Assembly (NCBI GenBank): GCA_946479475.1
Contig: CAMLGG010000015.1
Location: forward strand, 1-37,261
DNA length: 37,261 nucleotides
Source: an uncultured Ideonella sp.
GTDB taxonomy: Bacteria; Pseudomonadota; Gammaproteobacteria; Burkholderiales; Burkholderiaceae
Reading direction: 5' to 3'
Shown here: positions 7,547-15,915 of the stretch, piece after piece
Numbering within the stretch: position 1 is the first letter of the stretch
Layout of the letters: every line of letters begins with the position of its first letter
Position numbers and translations under genes: made by a program
The notes under the pieces: model-generated
Told to the model about the DNA's origin: nothing
What the model saw: only the letters and a program-made list of their open reading frames with translations
Database searches by the model: none

Positions 7547-8597
7547 AGGTCGGGTGCAAGCCTTGGACACCGTCAAAGTCGCGGCCTGGCGCCCGCCGCT
7601 GCGCAGCGCCCTGCTGCCCGCCCTGTTGTTCTGGGTGGCCTGGGCGTTGCTGCGCTGGCAATGGCCGCACGCGCGCTGGGTGCCGGTGTCGGCACAGCTG
7701 TGGCTGGCCTACAGCGCCGCCTGGCTGGTGCTGCCCGCGCGCTGGTGGGGCCTGTTCGTGCCGCTGGCGGCGGCGGCCGGCGCCGCGCTCGGCGTCGGCT
7801 TCTCGCCGGGAGGGTGGCTGTCCTGGCTGCCGCCCCAGGGCCCTGCGGCGGCGCTGCGCGTCGCCTTGCCGGCCTTTGCCTTTGCGTTGCTGCTGCACCT
7901 GCCGCTGCGCTGGTGGCGCTGGCGGGAGGAGCAGAGGCTGCGCTGGCAGTTGGCGCGTGCCGAGCAGACGGCGGCCGTGGCAGAACTCGAGCGACAGGTC
8001 AGCGTGACCGAGCTGAAGGCCCTTCAGGCCCAGGTGGAGCCGCACTTCCTGTTCAACGCGCTGGCCAGCCTGCAGCAGCTCATCCGCAGCCAGCCCGCCA
8101 CGGCCGAGCGTTTCCTCGGCGAGCTGCACGACTACCTGCGCATGGCCCTGCCTTCGCTGCGCGAGCCGATGTCCAGCGTCGGGCGCGAGCTGGCGCTGGC
8201 CCGGGCCTACCTCACGGTGATGGCCACGCGCCTGGGCGATCGCCTGCAGTTCGCGGTGCGGGCCGAGCCCGGCTGCGAAACCCACGCACTGCCGCCGCTG
8301 ATGCTGCTGACGCTGGTGGAGAACGCCGTGCGCCACGGCATCGAGCCGCTGGCGCGCGGTGGCCGCATCGACATCGAGGCCCGCCACGAAGGGCCGCGGC
8401 TGGTGCTGCAGGTGCGCGACAACGGTGCCGGCCTGCTGGCCGCCTCACCCGGCAAGGGCCAAGGCCTGGGCCTGGCCAACGTGCGCGACCGCCTGGCCGG
8501 CCTGTATGGCGAGACGGCACACTTGAGCATCCAGCAACTCGCCGAAGGCGGCGTGTGCGCCCGCATCGAACTGCCCTGGACGGAGCCCCCGCCTTGA
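7530..8597 (+). CDS. LytS/YehU-type sensor histidine kinase
   Basis: A membrane kinase of up to 355 residues. Four hydrophobic segments occupy about residues 20-135, then a short coiled coil (EQTAAVAELERQ) leads into the His_kinase domain with the phosphoacceptor His172 in QAQVEPHFLFNALASLQ. A HATPase domain follows, with NAVRHGIEP, DNGAGL and GLGLANVRDRL. There is no large periplasmic sensor domain, so it may sense through its membrane part or a partner. The start is uncertain: ATG 7530 overlaps the upstream gene but has no ribosome binding site, while GTG 7554 and TTG 7563 both lie just downstream of GAAGG. It overlaps the response regulator start, so the two form a two-component pair. Confidence 0.85.
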   Translation: MPLSTEGRVQALDTVKVAAWRPPLRSALLPALLFWVAWALLRWQWPHARWVPVSAQLWLAYSAAWLVLPARWWGLFVPLAAAAGAALGVGFSPGGWLSWLPPQGPAAALRVALPAFAFALLLHLPLRWWRWREEQRLRWQLARAEQTAAVAELERQVSVTELKALQAQVEPHFLFNALASLQQLIRSQPATAERFLGELHDYLRMALPSLREPMSSVGRELALARAYLTVMATRLGDRLQFAVRAEPGCETHALPPLMLLTLVENAVRHGIEPLARGGRIDIEARHEGPRLVLQVRDNGAGLLAASPGKGQGLGLANVRDRLAGLYGETAHLSIQQLAEGGVCARIELPWTEPPP

Positions 8598-9367
8598 GCC
8601 CCACCGCCCCCCGCGCCCTCCTGATCGAAGACGAAGCCCTGCCGCGCCAGCGCCTCCGCGAGGGCCTCGCCCTGCTGTGGCCGCAGCTGCAGGTGGTTGC
8701 CGAAGCCGAAGACGGTGAACAGGGTCTGGCCCTGGCACTGCAGCATCGCCCGGACATCGTGTTCGTGGACATCCGCATGCCGGGCCTGGATGGCCTGCAG
8801 CTCGCGCAGCGGATCAAGGGCCTGGCGCACATCGTCTTCGTCACCGCCTACGACGCGCATGCGCTGGCGGCCTTCGAGCAGGGGGCGGTGGACTACCTGC
8901 TCAAGCCGCTCGCCACCGAGCGCCTGGCCGAAACGGTGCAGCGGCTGCAGCAGCGCCTGCAGCTGCCGCCGGCCGAGCTGGCGCGCTGGCTGCAGCAGTG
9001 GCAGCCGCCCCAGCTACCGGTCGCACCCGCGCCCAGCGCCGCTGCCCCGCTGCGCTGGCTGCAGGCCTCGCAGGGCGATCGCCTGCACCTGGTGATGGTG
9101 GCCGACGTGAGCCACTTCCGCAGCGACAACAAGTACACCTGCGCCGTCACGCGCGAAGGCGAGTTCCTGCTGCGCCTGTCGCTTCGCGAGCTGCTGGATC
9201 AGCTCGACCCGGAGCAGTTCTGGCAGATCCACCGGGCCATCGTCGTCAACCTGGCGCAGGTGGCGCGCGTGGAGCGCCGGCTGGGCGGCATGGACGTGCT
9301 GCTCAAGGACGGCCAGACCCGGCTGCCGGTCAGCCAGAGCTACCAGCCGCGCTTCAAGCCGATGTAA
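8594..9367 (+). CDS. LytTR-family response regulator
   Basis: A 257-residue cytoplasmic regulator. The receiver domain (1-120) has an acidic pocket in LLIEDEALPRQRL, the phosphoacceptor Asp59 in IVFVDIRMPGLDG, and the conserved Thr and Lys in FVTAYD and YLLKPL. The C-terminal LytTR DNA-binding domain (about 155-257) shows FRSDNKYTCAVT, LDPEQFWQIHRAIVVNL and LPVSQSYQPRFK. The probable start is a TTG overlapping the kinase stop (TTGA). Likely target promoters include its own operon; no direct-repeat LytTR site was identified. Confidence 0.88.
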   Translation: MSPTAPRALLIEDEALPRQRLREGLALLWPQLQVVAEAEDGEQGLALALQHRPDIVFVDIRMPGLDGLQLAQRIKGLAHIVFVTAYDAHALAAFEQGAVDYLLKPLATERLAETVQRLQQRLQLPPAELARWLQQWQPPQLPVAPAPSAAAPLRWLQASQGDRLHLVMVADVSHFRSDNKYTCAVTREGEFLLRLSLRELLDQLDPEQFWQIHRAIVVNLAQVARVERRLGGMDVLLKDGQTRLPVSQSYQPRFKPM

Positions 9368-9397
9368 GGCCGCGCGAAGCCCGGCCGCCCGTGTCGC

Positions 9398-10321
9398 TCA
9401 GAAGCGATCGAAGAAGGCCTTGGTTTCCTTCGCCGAGTAGTCGGGATACCAGTGCCCGCCGGTCGGCCTGCCGCACCAGACGACGGGTTTGTCGGCGCCG
9501 CAGCCCTGGTACTCGACGCATCCGTTGCTGCCGATCGGCGCCGTCTCGGCGCGGCATTCATTGCGTGTGGTGAACACGTTGCGCGCCTCCTCGCCGGCCG
9601 AGTAGGGGACGGTGTTGTCGTCCTGGGCATGGAAGAACACGGCGGCCACTCGGTAGGAGGACGATGCGCACCCGCTCCACAGCGAGCTCCCCATGGGCGC
9701 GATGGCCCGCACCACGTCGCCCATCTGGCAGCCGATGGCGTTGGACATCATGCCGCCGAAGCTGAAGCCGGTGGCGAAGACGCGCTGCGTATCGGTGCAG
9801 GCGCCTTGCTGCAGCTGGCTGATCATCGAGCGCATGAAGCGGATGTCCCGGTCACCGGTGTTGGCCCAGCCGGCATCCAGCCCCTGAGGCGCGACGAAGA
9901 TGGCCGTGTCGCCGTACTCGTTCTTCAGGCCGAAGTAGCCGCTCCAGCCGCGGACGTCGTCGGCGCTGCCATCGCGCCAGTGCAGCCCGATGACGACCGG
10001 GTAGGCCGTGTTCGGATCGTAATGGGCGGGCAACTCCACCCAGTAGCTGCGCTGCACGCCATCCGACATGAGGGACTGGTAGCCGGTGCTGAACTTGGCC
10101 GCCGCCCCGCAGCCGGCACTGGCGTGCGCGCCGGGCGTGGGCGGCGGATTCCCGGACGGTGGCGGGGCAGAGGGGGCCGGCCCGCCGCCGCCACTGCCGC
10201 AGCCGGCCATGGCGCCGAGCAGCGCCGCAGTGCATGCCGCTTGCCCGAACCGTCGAAGGACGCCTCGCCAAGAGACGAGGCTGTGAAAGCGGGCGGTTTC
10301 CTGGAGCGCGATCGGGGTCAT
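9398..10321 (-). CDS. Lipoprotein alpha/beta-hydrolase (PHB depolymerase/feruloyl esterase-like)
   Basis: A 307-residue secreted esterase. The N-terminal region ends in a lipobox-like AMAG-Cys41, followed by a Gly/Pro/Ser linker (to about residue 68) and an alpha/beta-hydrolase domain of the LpqC/poly(3-hydroxybutyrate) depolymerase family. The nucleophile is Ser187 in ATGFSFGGMMSN; the acid is probably Asp234 or Asp235 in FFHAQDDNTVPYS; the histidine is His290 in TGGHWYPDY. Several cysteine pairs fit a secreted protein. The substrate may be a polyester or an aromatic ester and cannot be set from sequence. It is convergent with the response regulator, 30 bases apart. Confidence 0.8.
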   Translation of the reverse strand: MTPIALQETARFHSLVSWRGVLRRFGQAACTAALLGAMAGCGSGGGGPAPSAPPPSGNPPPTPGAHASAGCGAAAKFSTGYQSLMSDGVQRSYWVELPAHYDPNTAYPVVIGLHWRDGSADDVRGWSGYFGLKNEYGDTAIFVAPQGLDAGWANTGDRDIRFMRSMISQLQQGACTDTQRVFATGFSFGGMMSNAIGCQMGDVVRAIAPMGSSLWSGCASSSYRVAAVFFHAQDDNTVPYSAGEEARNVFTTRNECRAETAPIGSNGCVEYQGCGADKPVVWCGRPTGGHWYPDYSAKETKAFFDRF

Positions 10322-10711
10322 GGGCAGGCGAGGGTTGAAGCCGCGGTGGGCACGGCCGAGGCGGTGCAGGAGCGGCGCTCGCCCGGTCCCCAACGCGACG
10401 GGTGACGCGAGAGGCGATGATATGGCGGTAGATCTGCGTGACGGATGATAATTTGTTCGATGGGGAAACTATCCGAGGAAAACGATGACCGGCATCAGTC
10501 CGGCCTTCGCCAGGCGGCGTTCATCAGCGTCACCTGATGCGCCGACGGTTCGGGACCTGCAGCCCCTGTCCGTATCCCGTTCCTCGACGCGGCAGATGTC
10601 GAACACGACGAGCGGAACGTAGACCAGGCCCGCGGCCCAGGCCATGGGAGTGGAAGTGAGGAAGGCCACCCGGGTCCTTGCCTCGATGGCCGGGCCGCGG
10701 TCGTTCGTGGC
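10322..10711. other. 390-base intergenic stretch, no convincing gene
   Basis: The interval lies between the starts of the esterase gene (minus) and the stop of the fatty acid hydroxylase gene (minus). It contains an AT-richer patch near 10420-10490 (ATAATTTGTTCGAT), which may hold the esterase promoter. A 66-codon frame on the minus strand (10469-10669, GTG start) encodes a hydrophobic first half followed by an Arg-rich tail. It has no ribosome binding site or known relatives that I can name, so I do not call it a gene. Confidence 0.4.
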
Positions 10712-11602
10712 TCAGGCTCCGGAGGCGGGGGCGGTTGCGCCCGTGACGGCTTCCTCGAACGGGCGCCCGCCGGGCCGCAGCGCGGAGTGCTCGCGCTTCG
10801 AATGCAGCAGCGGGTAGAACATCTGATCGGCCCAGTGCTCGTCGCCGAACAACCGGTCGTCCTGCAGGCCCACGGCAGCCGGGTACTGCCGCGTGACGTG
10901 GGCCGTGCCGAAGAGCACGTCCCAGAGGAACAGCAGGTTGCCGAAGTTGCCCTTGTAGTGGCCGACTCCGTCGCTGTTGGTCAGCGCGTGGTGGGCCCAG
11001 TGCGTGGCCGGCGTGGAGAGCGTGCGCTCCACCACCCACATCAGCGGCCGCAGCACCTTCACCCGGTAAAGCGGCTCGTCCCAGCGCCAGGCACAGTGCG
11101 CGCCGAGGATCACGGCGATCTTCACGACGAAGTAAGGGGCGTAGACCTGGCCCATCCCGAGGTACACCAGTGCGCCGCCCGTCCACAGGCCCGGCATCAG
11201 CAGGTAGTAGAAGAAGTTGTTGCGGTAGGTGATGCGGATGCTCATGTAGCGGGCCGAGTGATGGGCCCGGTGCAGTGGCCACAACAGCGGCGTGTGGGAG
11301 ACGCGGTGCCACCAGTACTGGGTCATGTCGTCGGCCACGAGGAAGACCGCCACCATCGCCCACCAGGGCAGGCCGGCGAACGCCCCGCGCTGCGCGGGGA
11401 GCAGCCAGGCGCACAAGGCGTTCGAGCCCAGCAGCGCGATCGGCTGGTTGATCCCGATCAGGCTGATGAACATCAGCAGTTCCAGCTTGGTGTCGTTGGC
11501 CGTGGCCCGGACCGTGTCGCGGTGGCGGCGCGAGACGTATTCCATGCAGGCGAAGCCGGCGATCAGGACGAGGATCAGCGAGTTCTGTAGCAGGGTGCTC
11601 AC
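10712..11602 (-). CDS. Membrane fatty acid hydroxylase / sterol desaturase family protein
   Basis: A 296-residue integral membrane di-iron enzyme. Several hydrophobic helices are visible, including the N-terminal one and those around residues 45-95 and 130-170. The histidine clusters of the family are HRVSH (near 108), HRAHHS (near 118) and THWAHHALTN (near 213). Family members hydroxylate or desaturate lipids, sterols or carotenoids using O2; the substrate here is unknown. It is divergent from a LysR-type gene, which probably controls it. An Ala/Gly-rich C-terminal tail follows the core. Confidence 0.85.
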   Translation of the reverse strand: MSTLLQNSLILVLIAGFACMEYVSRRHRDTVRATANDTKLELLMFISLIGINQPIALLGSNALCAWLLPAQRGAFAGLPWWAMVAVFLVADDMTQYWWHRVSHTPLLWPLHRAHHSARYMSIRITYRNNFFYYLLMPGLWTGGALVYLGMGQVYAPYFVVKIAVILGAHCAWRWDEPLYRVKVLRPLMWVVERTLSTPATHWAHHALTNSDGVGHYKGNFGNLLFLWDVLFGTAHVTRQYPAAVGLQDDRLFGDEHWADQMFYPLLHSKREHSALRPGGRPFEEAVTGATAPASGA

Positions 11603-11649
11603 GGGCGTCTCCTGGAAAGTCCCGCCTTTATGCCGTCGGCCGCCCTATG

Positions 11650-11669
11650 TGTCCAATGCAACGTTGACA
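11650..11669. promoter_or_regulatory. Candidate LysR operator between the hydroxylase and LysR genes
   Basis: The sequence TGTCCAATGCAACGTTGACA has inverted ends (TGTC-x-A and T-x-GACA) and sits in the 96-base divergent interval. The right end contains TTGACA, a perfect -35 hexamer for the LysR gene. Overlap of an operator with the promoter would fit LysR autoregulation. The dyad is imperfect in the middle, so the call is tentative. Confidence 0.35.
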
Positions 11670-11698
11670 ACGGCCTGATGCATGCCGCACATTAGCCC

Positions 11699-12619
11699 AT
11701 GGTCGACCTGAAACGCCTGGCCCACCTGGTCGCGCTCGCCGACGAGTGTCATTTCGCCCGCGCGGCCGACCGGGTGCACCTCAGCCAGCCGGCCTTCAGC
11801 CGCAGCATCCAGTCGATCGAGAGCGACCTCGGGATGCGCCTGTTCGACCGCGAGACCGGTCCCGTGAGGCCCACGCCGGCGGGCGAGTTCATGATCGAGC
11901 GGGCCCGCCGCCTGCTGTTCGACGCGCGATGCCTCCAGCGCGACGCGATGCTCTACCGCGACAGCCAGCTGGGCGACACGGCCTTCGGAGCCGGCCCCTT
12001 TCCCGCCTCGACAGTCATGCCCGTGGCGCTGGCGGCGCTGCGCCGCGACCACCCAACGATCGGCCTGCGCGTCGAGATGAACAACTGGCAGCAACTGCTG
12101 CAGCGGCTGCTGGCCGAGGACATCGAGTTCTTCGTGGCCGACGTGCGCGACCTTCCGTCCGACCCGAAGGTGCAGGTCAGCCCGATCGGCCGGCAGATGG
12201 CGCATCTGTACGTGCACGCGGGCCACCCGCTGGCGGCGCGTCGGTGCCGCTTCGCCGAAGCCTGGGCGCACGGCCTGGCCACCACGCGCGTGCCGAGCCC
12301 GGTGAAGACCCTGCTCGGCCGACTCATCGGCCTGCCCCCCGGCACCGAGATCGTGCCGGCCATCGAGTGCGACGACGTGGCGCTGCTTCGCACGCTGGCC
12401 CTGTCCACCGACAGCGTGGTGGCCCTGCCCGACGCGGCGGTGCGCCAGGAGTTGCGGACGAAGACGCTGAGGCTCGTGGACGTGAGCGACCTGCCGCCGG
12501 TCTATTCGGAGATGGGCGTCGTGACCCTGGTCAACCGCACGCCCTCTCCGATGGCGCAGCGCGCGATCGCCTGCATCCGGGACGTCGCGCGGGACATCAA
12601 CGTGCCCCCGCTGGCCTGA
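11699..12619 (+). CDS. LysR-type transcriptional regulator
   Basis: A 306-residue LysR protein with a helix-turn-helix at residues 1-62 (LVALADECHFARAADRVHLSQ, PAFSRSIQSIE) and an effector domain from about 90. ATG at 11699 gives the normal LysR N-terminus but has no ribosome binding site. A TTGACA 30 bases upstream would place transcription start close to the ATG, so the message may be leaderless. It is divergent from the membrane fatty acid hydroxylase and probably regulates it. Effector unknown. Confidence 0.88.
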   Translation: MVDLKRLAHLVALADECHFARAADRVHLSQPAFSRSIQSIESDLGMRLFDRETGPVRPTPAGEFMIERARRLLFDARCLQRDAMLYRDSQLGDTAFGAGPFPASTVMPVALAALRRDHPTIGLRVEMNNWQQLLQRLLAEDIEFFVADVRDLPSDPKVQVSPIGRQMAHLYVHAGHPLAARRCRFAEAWAHGLATTRVPSPVKTLLGRLIGLPPGTEIVPAIECDDVALLRTLALSTDSVVALPDAAVRQELRTKTLRLVDVSDLPPVYSEMGVVTLVNRTPSPMAQRAIACIRDVARDINVPPLA

Positions 12620-12750
12620 GGCAGCGGCGCGACTTCCAGCTGCCTTCGCCCCCCGGCGGCGAGCTGCAGTGGGCCGAAGCCGACCCCTGGCAGTCTGCGG
12701 GCTTCAGCCGAAGCGGTCGTACGCCTCCTCGGGTGAACTGACTTACCTTT

Positions 12751-13944
12751 TCACTGCTTCAGCCGCAGACGATAGATCGTCCCCCAGTCCGACGGTCCGC
12801 CCGCCTGGGTGACCCCCCACAGCTCGTTCGCGCCGACTTCCACCACGCCATCGGTGCCGCTGCCCTCGCCCGGTGCGAACTCGTGCAGCACACTGAACTG
12901 GCCAGCCGGCGTCACTTGGTAGATGACGCCGTGGCCGGCTGCACCATAGACCGTGGTGCCCCAGAACGTGCCGTCCGGACGCATCCACAGATCGCCACGC
13001 GGACCATACGTGGTGGCGTGCGAAAACGCGTGCACCTGTGCCCACTGCCGGTCGTGGCCGATCCTGTAGATCACCCCGTCGTCGCCGCTGGTCGTTCCGT
13101 AGAACAGCCCGTCCGGCCCCTCCGCCAGCGCCGTGTTGGGGCGAAAGCCGTCGGGGCTGGCTGGCTTGTGGTGAAACGAGTGCAGCGTCTGACTGAAGCC
13201 ATGCCGATTCATGCGGAACACCGTGCCACCGCCATGCCGGCCACCGTTGTAGGTCACGCCATACAGCAGGCCGTCGCTGGCATTGGTCAGTGCCTCCAGC
13301 GGCGTGATGCCGTCGTTGGGCGTGAACGGCGCGCCAAATTCGTGCAGCACGGTGACCTTGCCGCTGGGGGTCATGCGAAATGTGCAGCCGGACCGGAACG
13401 CCCCGCCGTACGAGGCCGTGCCGTAGAAATCGCCGTCACTGGCCTTGAGCAGCCGCCCGCCGGGATACCAGCAGCCTCCGTCGTCCGGCGCCTTGAAGGA
13501 ATGCAGGATGGTCAGCTCGCCTTGCCGGCTGAGCCGGTACAAGGCGCCGAGGTTGTGTGCGCCACCACGCTGTCCCGTGCCATAGAAATCTCCGTCGGGG
13601 CCCAGGGTCAGTTCCTGGAATCCTTTGGGGTCACCGGCTGTGTCGAAGCGCCGCAGTACGGTGAACTCGCCGTCGGTCGACACGCGGAAGAACACCGGAT
13701 CGCCGATGTAGCCGGTGGCAAAGCCGTAGAGCATGCCGTCGGGCGCCAAGGTCAATCTGCCATACGGGCGGCTATTCTCCTGGGTCATCTGAACCATGAC
13801 TTCGTAATCTGCCGCGCCGGGCTCGACGCCTTCCGCCTGGCACGACGGAACGATCGCGAACAGCATCCCGGCCACGGCCAGCGGCGTCACAACGGCACCG
13901 GCGAGGGCGCAGATGGGGAGCGCCGCCCGACTACTTGCCTTCAT
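12751..13944 (-). CDS. Secreted GloVer-type tandem-repeat (beta-propeller-like) protein
   Basis: A 397-residue exported protein. After a signal sequence (about residues 1-38, ending near PSCQAEG) it consists of some seven repeats of roughly 45-50 residues of the form GLLYG(V/T)T-x-GG...GTVFRM-x-G...LHSF. This is the pattern of the 'choice-of-anchor tandem repeat GloVer-containing' proteins (TIGR03803). Such proteins probably form beta-propellers and are secreted; their function is not established. I see no C-terminal anchor after the last repeat (GTIYRLRLKQ). ATG 13944 is preferred because it begins the signal peptide. It stands alone between a LysR gene and a protease. Confidence 0.8.
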   Translation of the reverse strand: MKASSRAALPICALAGAVVTPLAVAGMLFAIVPSCQAEGVEPGAADYEVMVQMTQENSRPYGRLTLAPDGMLYGFATGYIGDPVFFRVSTDGEFTVLRRFDTAGDPKGFQELTLGPDGDFYGTGQRGGAHNLGALYRLSRQGELTILHSFKAPDDGGCWYPGGRLLKASDGDFYGTASYGGAFRSGCTFRMTPSGKVTVLHEFGAPFTPNDGITPLEALTNASDGLLYGVTYNGGRHGGGTVFRMNRHGFSQTLHSFHHKPASPDGFRPNTALAEGPDGLFYGTTSGDDGVIYRIGHDRQWAQVHAFSHATTYGPRGDLWMRPDGTFWGTTVYGAAGHGVIYQVTPAGQFSVLHEFAPGEGSGTDGVVEVGANELWGVTQAGGPSDWGTIYRLRLKQ

Positions 13945-14265
13945 CGTGGGTCCTCCACCATGCAGCGTTGACCCGCTGCCCAGGCGCTCGATTGAACGCG
14001 CTCCGGTCAGCTGCGCATACACCAAGCCTTCGGGGGATGACCGGCGGTAGAAGCCCGTGCGCCGACCGACACCGAGTGGTCTTGTCCGGCCTTCGAATGG
14101 CAGGCTTCAGTGGACCGGTGGCCGGGCCGGCCATCTGCGCTCAAGTGGCATGCGCGCGGCTGCCATGTCGGCACGCCGACGCTTGACCAGCGTCCATTCA
14201 TCGGCGAACGGGGAACCAAGGGATGGTCGGCCCTTTCTCCGACGCATCCCTTGCGCTGCCGATGC
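13945..14265. other. 321-base interval without a recognisable gene
   Basis: The stretch lies between the start of the GloVer protein gene and the stop of the S8 protease gene, both on the minus strand. Short open frames of 60-85 codons exist on both strands but lack ribosome binding sites and recognisable domains. It presumably holds the protease terminator and the promoter of the GloVer gene; no clear -35/-10 pair or hairpin with a T-run was seen. Confidence 0.35.
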
Positions 14266-15762
14266 TCAGTCGAGCGACAGATCCGCCATCCCCGTCACCG
14301 CCGCCTTGTAGGCCTTGTAGACATCGATGCGGCCGTAGCCGACCATGTTGTTCGGCCAGTCGGTGTTCGAGGTGCCGCCGCAGGTCTGGTTGACGGGGTC
14401 GGTCACGCCTTCGGTCTGCGCGGTCTTGCGCAACAGCTTGGCCACTGCGTTCGGGCGGCCCTTCAGGTCCGGGGCGGCCGACATCAGCAGCGCCGCCGCC
14501 CCGGCGACGTGCGGCGTGGCCATGCTGGTGCCGCTCAGGTTGGCGTAGGTGGCGGGCGGCCAGGCCGAGTTGACGTTGACGCCCGGCGCGGAGACGTCCG
14601 GCTTGATCTTGTTCACGCCCGCCACGGGCCCGCGGCTGGAGAAGCCCGCCAGCTGGTCGGAGCTGTCGGTGGCGCCGATCACGAAGGCGTTCGAGTAGAT
14701 GGCCGGCGGGGCGGTGATGGTGTTGCAGGACGGGCCGTCGTTGGCGGCGGCGGCGACGTAGAGGATGCCGGCCTTGGTGAGGTGGTTCACCGCCTTCCTG
14801 ATCTCGTCGCCCACGGTGCAGCCTTCGCCCACCGTGCAGGTCCAGGAGTTGCTGATGACGTCCGGCGCCAGGTCGGGGTTGGGATTCTTGCCCTTGAGGT
14901 TGGTGGGGGCCAGCATCCACTCCATGCACTCGATGTAGGTCGCGGGCGTGCCGTTGCCGGCGTTCATGTTGCGGCAGCCTATCCACTTCGCGCCGGGCGC
15001 GACGCCCACCTGGTGCGTGGCGTGGTCGTCGCCGGCGAAGGTGCCGGCGGTGTGGGTGCCGTGGCCGTTGTCGTCGCAAGGCTGCTGCGAGTCCGCCGGG
15101 CAGCTGGCGTTGGCGCTGTGGATGGCGTCGTGCCAGTTGTAGTTGTGGTCGGCGGTGGCGCCATTCCAGCCCCGGTACTGCGGCTTCAGGGCCGGGTGAT
15201 CCCAGCGGTAGCCGGTGTCCTCGCCGGCGATGGTCACGCCCTGGCCGTTGAAGCCCTCGGCCCAGACCTGCGGCGCGTTGATCTTGGACACGCCCCAGGC
15301 GATGGCCTCGGCGCCTTCGGCCGACACCTCGCCGTTCGGCTGCGAGCCGGGCCTGGGCAAGGGCACGGCGATGGACGGATTGGGCTCCAGGCGGCTGACG
15401 TCGGCGCGGCTGGCCAGCGCGGCGAGGTCGTCGGCCGAGAGCCGGGCCTGGATCATGTTGGCGATCCAGAAGGGGTGGTGGGCGATGCCGCGCGCGGCGA
15501 GCCATGCGCGCAAGCCAGCCTGCTGCGAATCAGCGCGATCGCGCAGCGCCTGCACCAGGGCGCGACGGCGTGCTTTGTAGTCCGCCGTCGGCGCCAATGC
15601 CGGGGCGGCCTGGTCCTGGAGGACGATGAGCGCATCGACACGCCCGTCGCGGCGGGCCTGCGCGGCCAGCTCGGGGTGGACCTGCGCACCGAACACCGAA
15701 CTGGCGGCCACCGCCAGGACGGCCAGCGGCAGGCGGCGCAGACTCATTTTTGACGTGCTCAT
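14266..15762 (-). CDS. Secreted subtilisin-like S8 serine protease
   Basis: A 498-residue exported protease. In order: a signal peptide (residues 1-26), an I9-like propeptide with VDALIVLQDQ and ending near LEPNPS (130), then the S8 domain. The catalytic triad is Asp182 (AGEDTGYRWDHP), His234 (NGHGTHTAG) and Ser413 (SGTSMATPHVAGAA), with the oxyanion Asn341 (AAANDGP). Nine or more cysteines suggest disulfides outside the cytoplasm. It ends soon after the catalytic domain with no PPC or anchor domain. The chosen ATG has GAGGAGA nine bases upstream; the frame stays open further upstream but without a signal peptide. Divergent from the channel-like gene. Confidence 0.9.
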   Translation of the reverse strand: MSTSKMSLRRLPLAVLAVAASSVFGAQVHPELAAQARRDGRVDALIVLQDQAAPALAPTADYKARRRALVQALRDRADSQQAGLRAWLAARGIAHHPFWIANMIQARLSADDLAALASRADVSRLEPNPSIAVPLPRPGSQPNGEVSAEGAEAIAWGVSKINAPQVWAEGFNGQGVTIAGEDTGYRWDHPALKPQYRGWNGATADHNYNWHDAIHSANASCPADSQQPCDDNGHGTHTAGTFAGDDHATHQVGVAPGAKWIGCRNMNAGNGTPATYIECMEWMLAPTNLKGKNPNPDLAPDVISNSWTCTVGEGCTVGDEIRKAVNHLTKAGILYVAAAANDGPSCNTITAPPAIYSNAFVIGATDSSDQLAGFSSRGPVAGVNKIKPDVSAPGVNVNSAWPPATYANLSGTSMATPHVAGAAALLMSAAPDLKGRPNAVAKLLRKTAQTEGVTDPVNQTCGGTSNTDWPNNMVGYGRIDVYKAYKAAVTGMADLSLD

Positions 15763-15915
15763 GGCTCGAATCTCCTCGGATGCATTCAGGGCCGCGTGCA
15801 CACCTGCACACGGTGCAGGCTGGCGATTCTGCGGGAGCAGGGGCGCCGGCCAGGCCCTGCGAAGTAGGGGGAGCGCGTCGGTGAAAGCCCTTGGAGCGCC
15901 CTGGTCTCGCGCCGC

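Noticed and set aside
10484..10620. Short plus-strand frame starting with ATG after GAGGAAAAC
   Set aside because: The ribosome-binding-like sequence is good, but the roughly 45-residue Ser/Arg-rich product has no structure or known relatives and the frame is short.
10469..10669. 66-codon minus-strand frame with a hydrophobic N-terminal half
   Set aside because: GTG start without ribosome binding site, no recognisable family and an Arg-rich tail; too weak to call, though it fills part of a 390-base gap.
12701..12714. GCTTC-AGCC-GAAGC hairpin considered as a terminator between the LysR and GloVer genes
   Set aside because: Stem of five pairs and no T-run on either strand; not enough for a rho-independent terminator.
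14110..15753. 547-codon plus-strand frame opposite the S8 protease
   Set aside because: The protease on the other strand has signal peptide, propeptide and full catalytic triad; the antisense frame is Gly/Val/Arg-rich without features.
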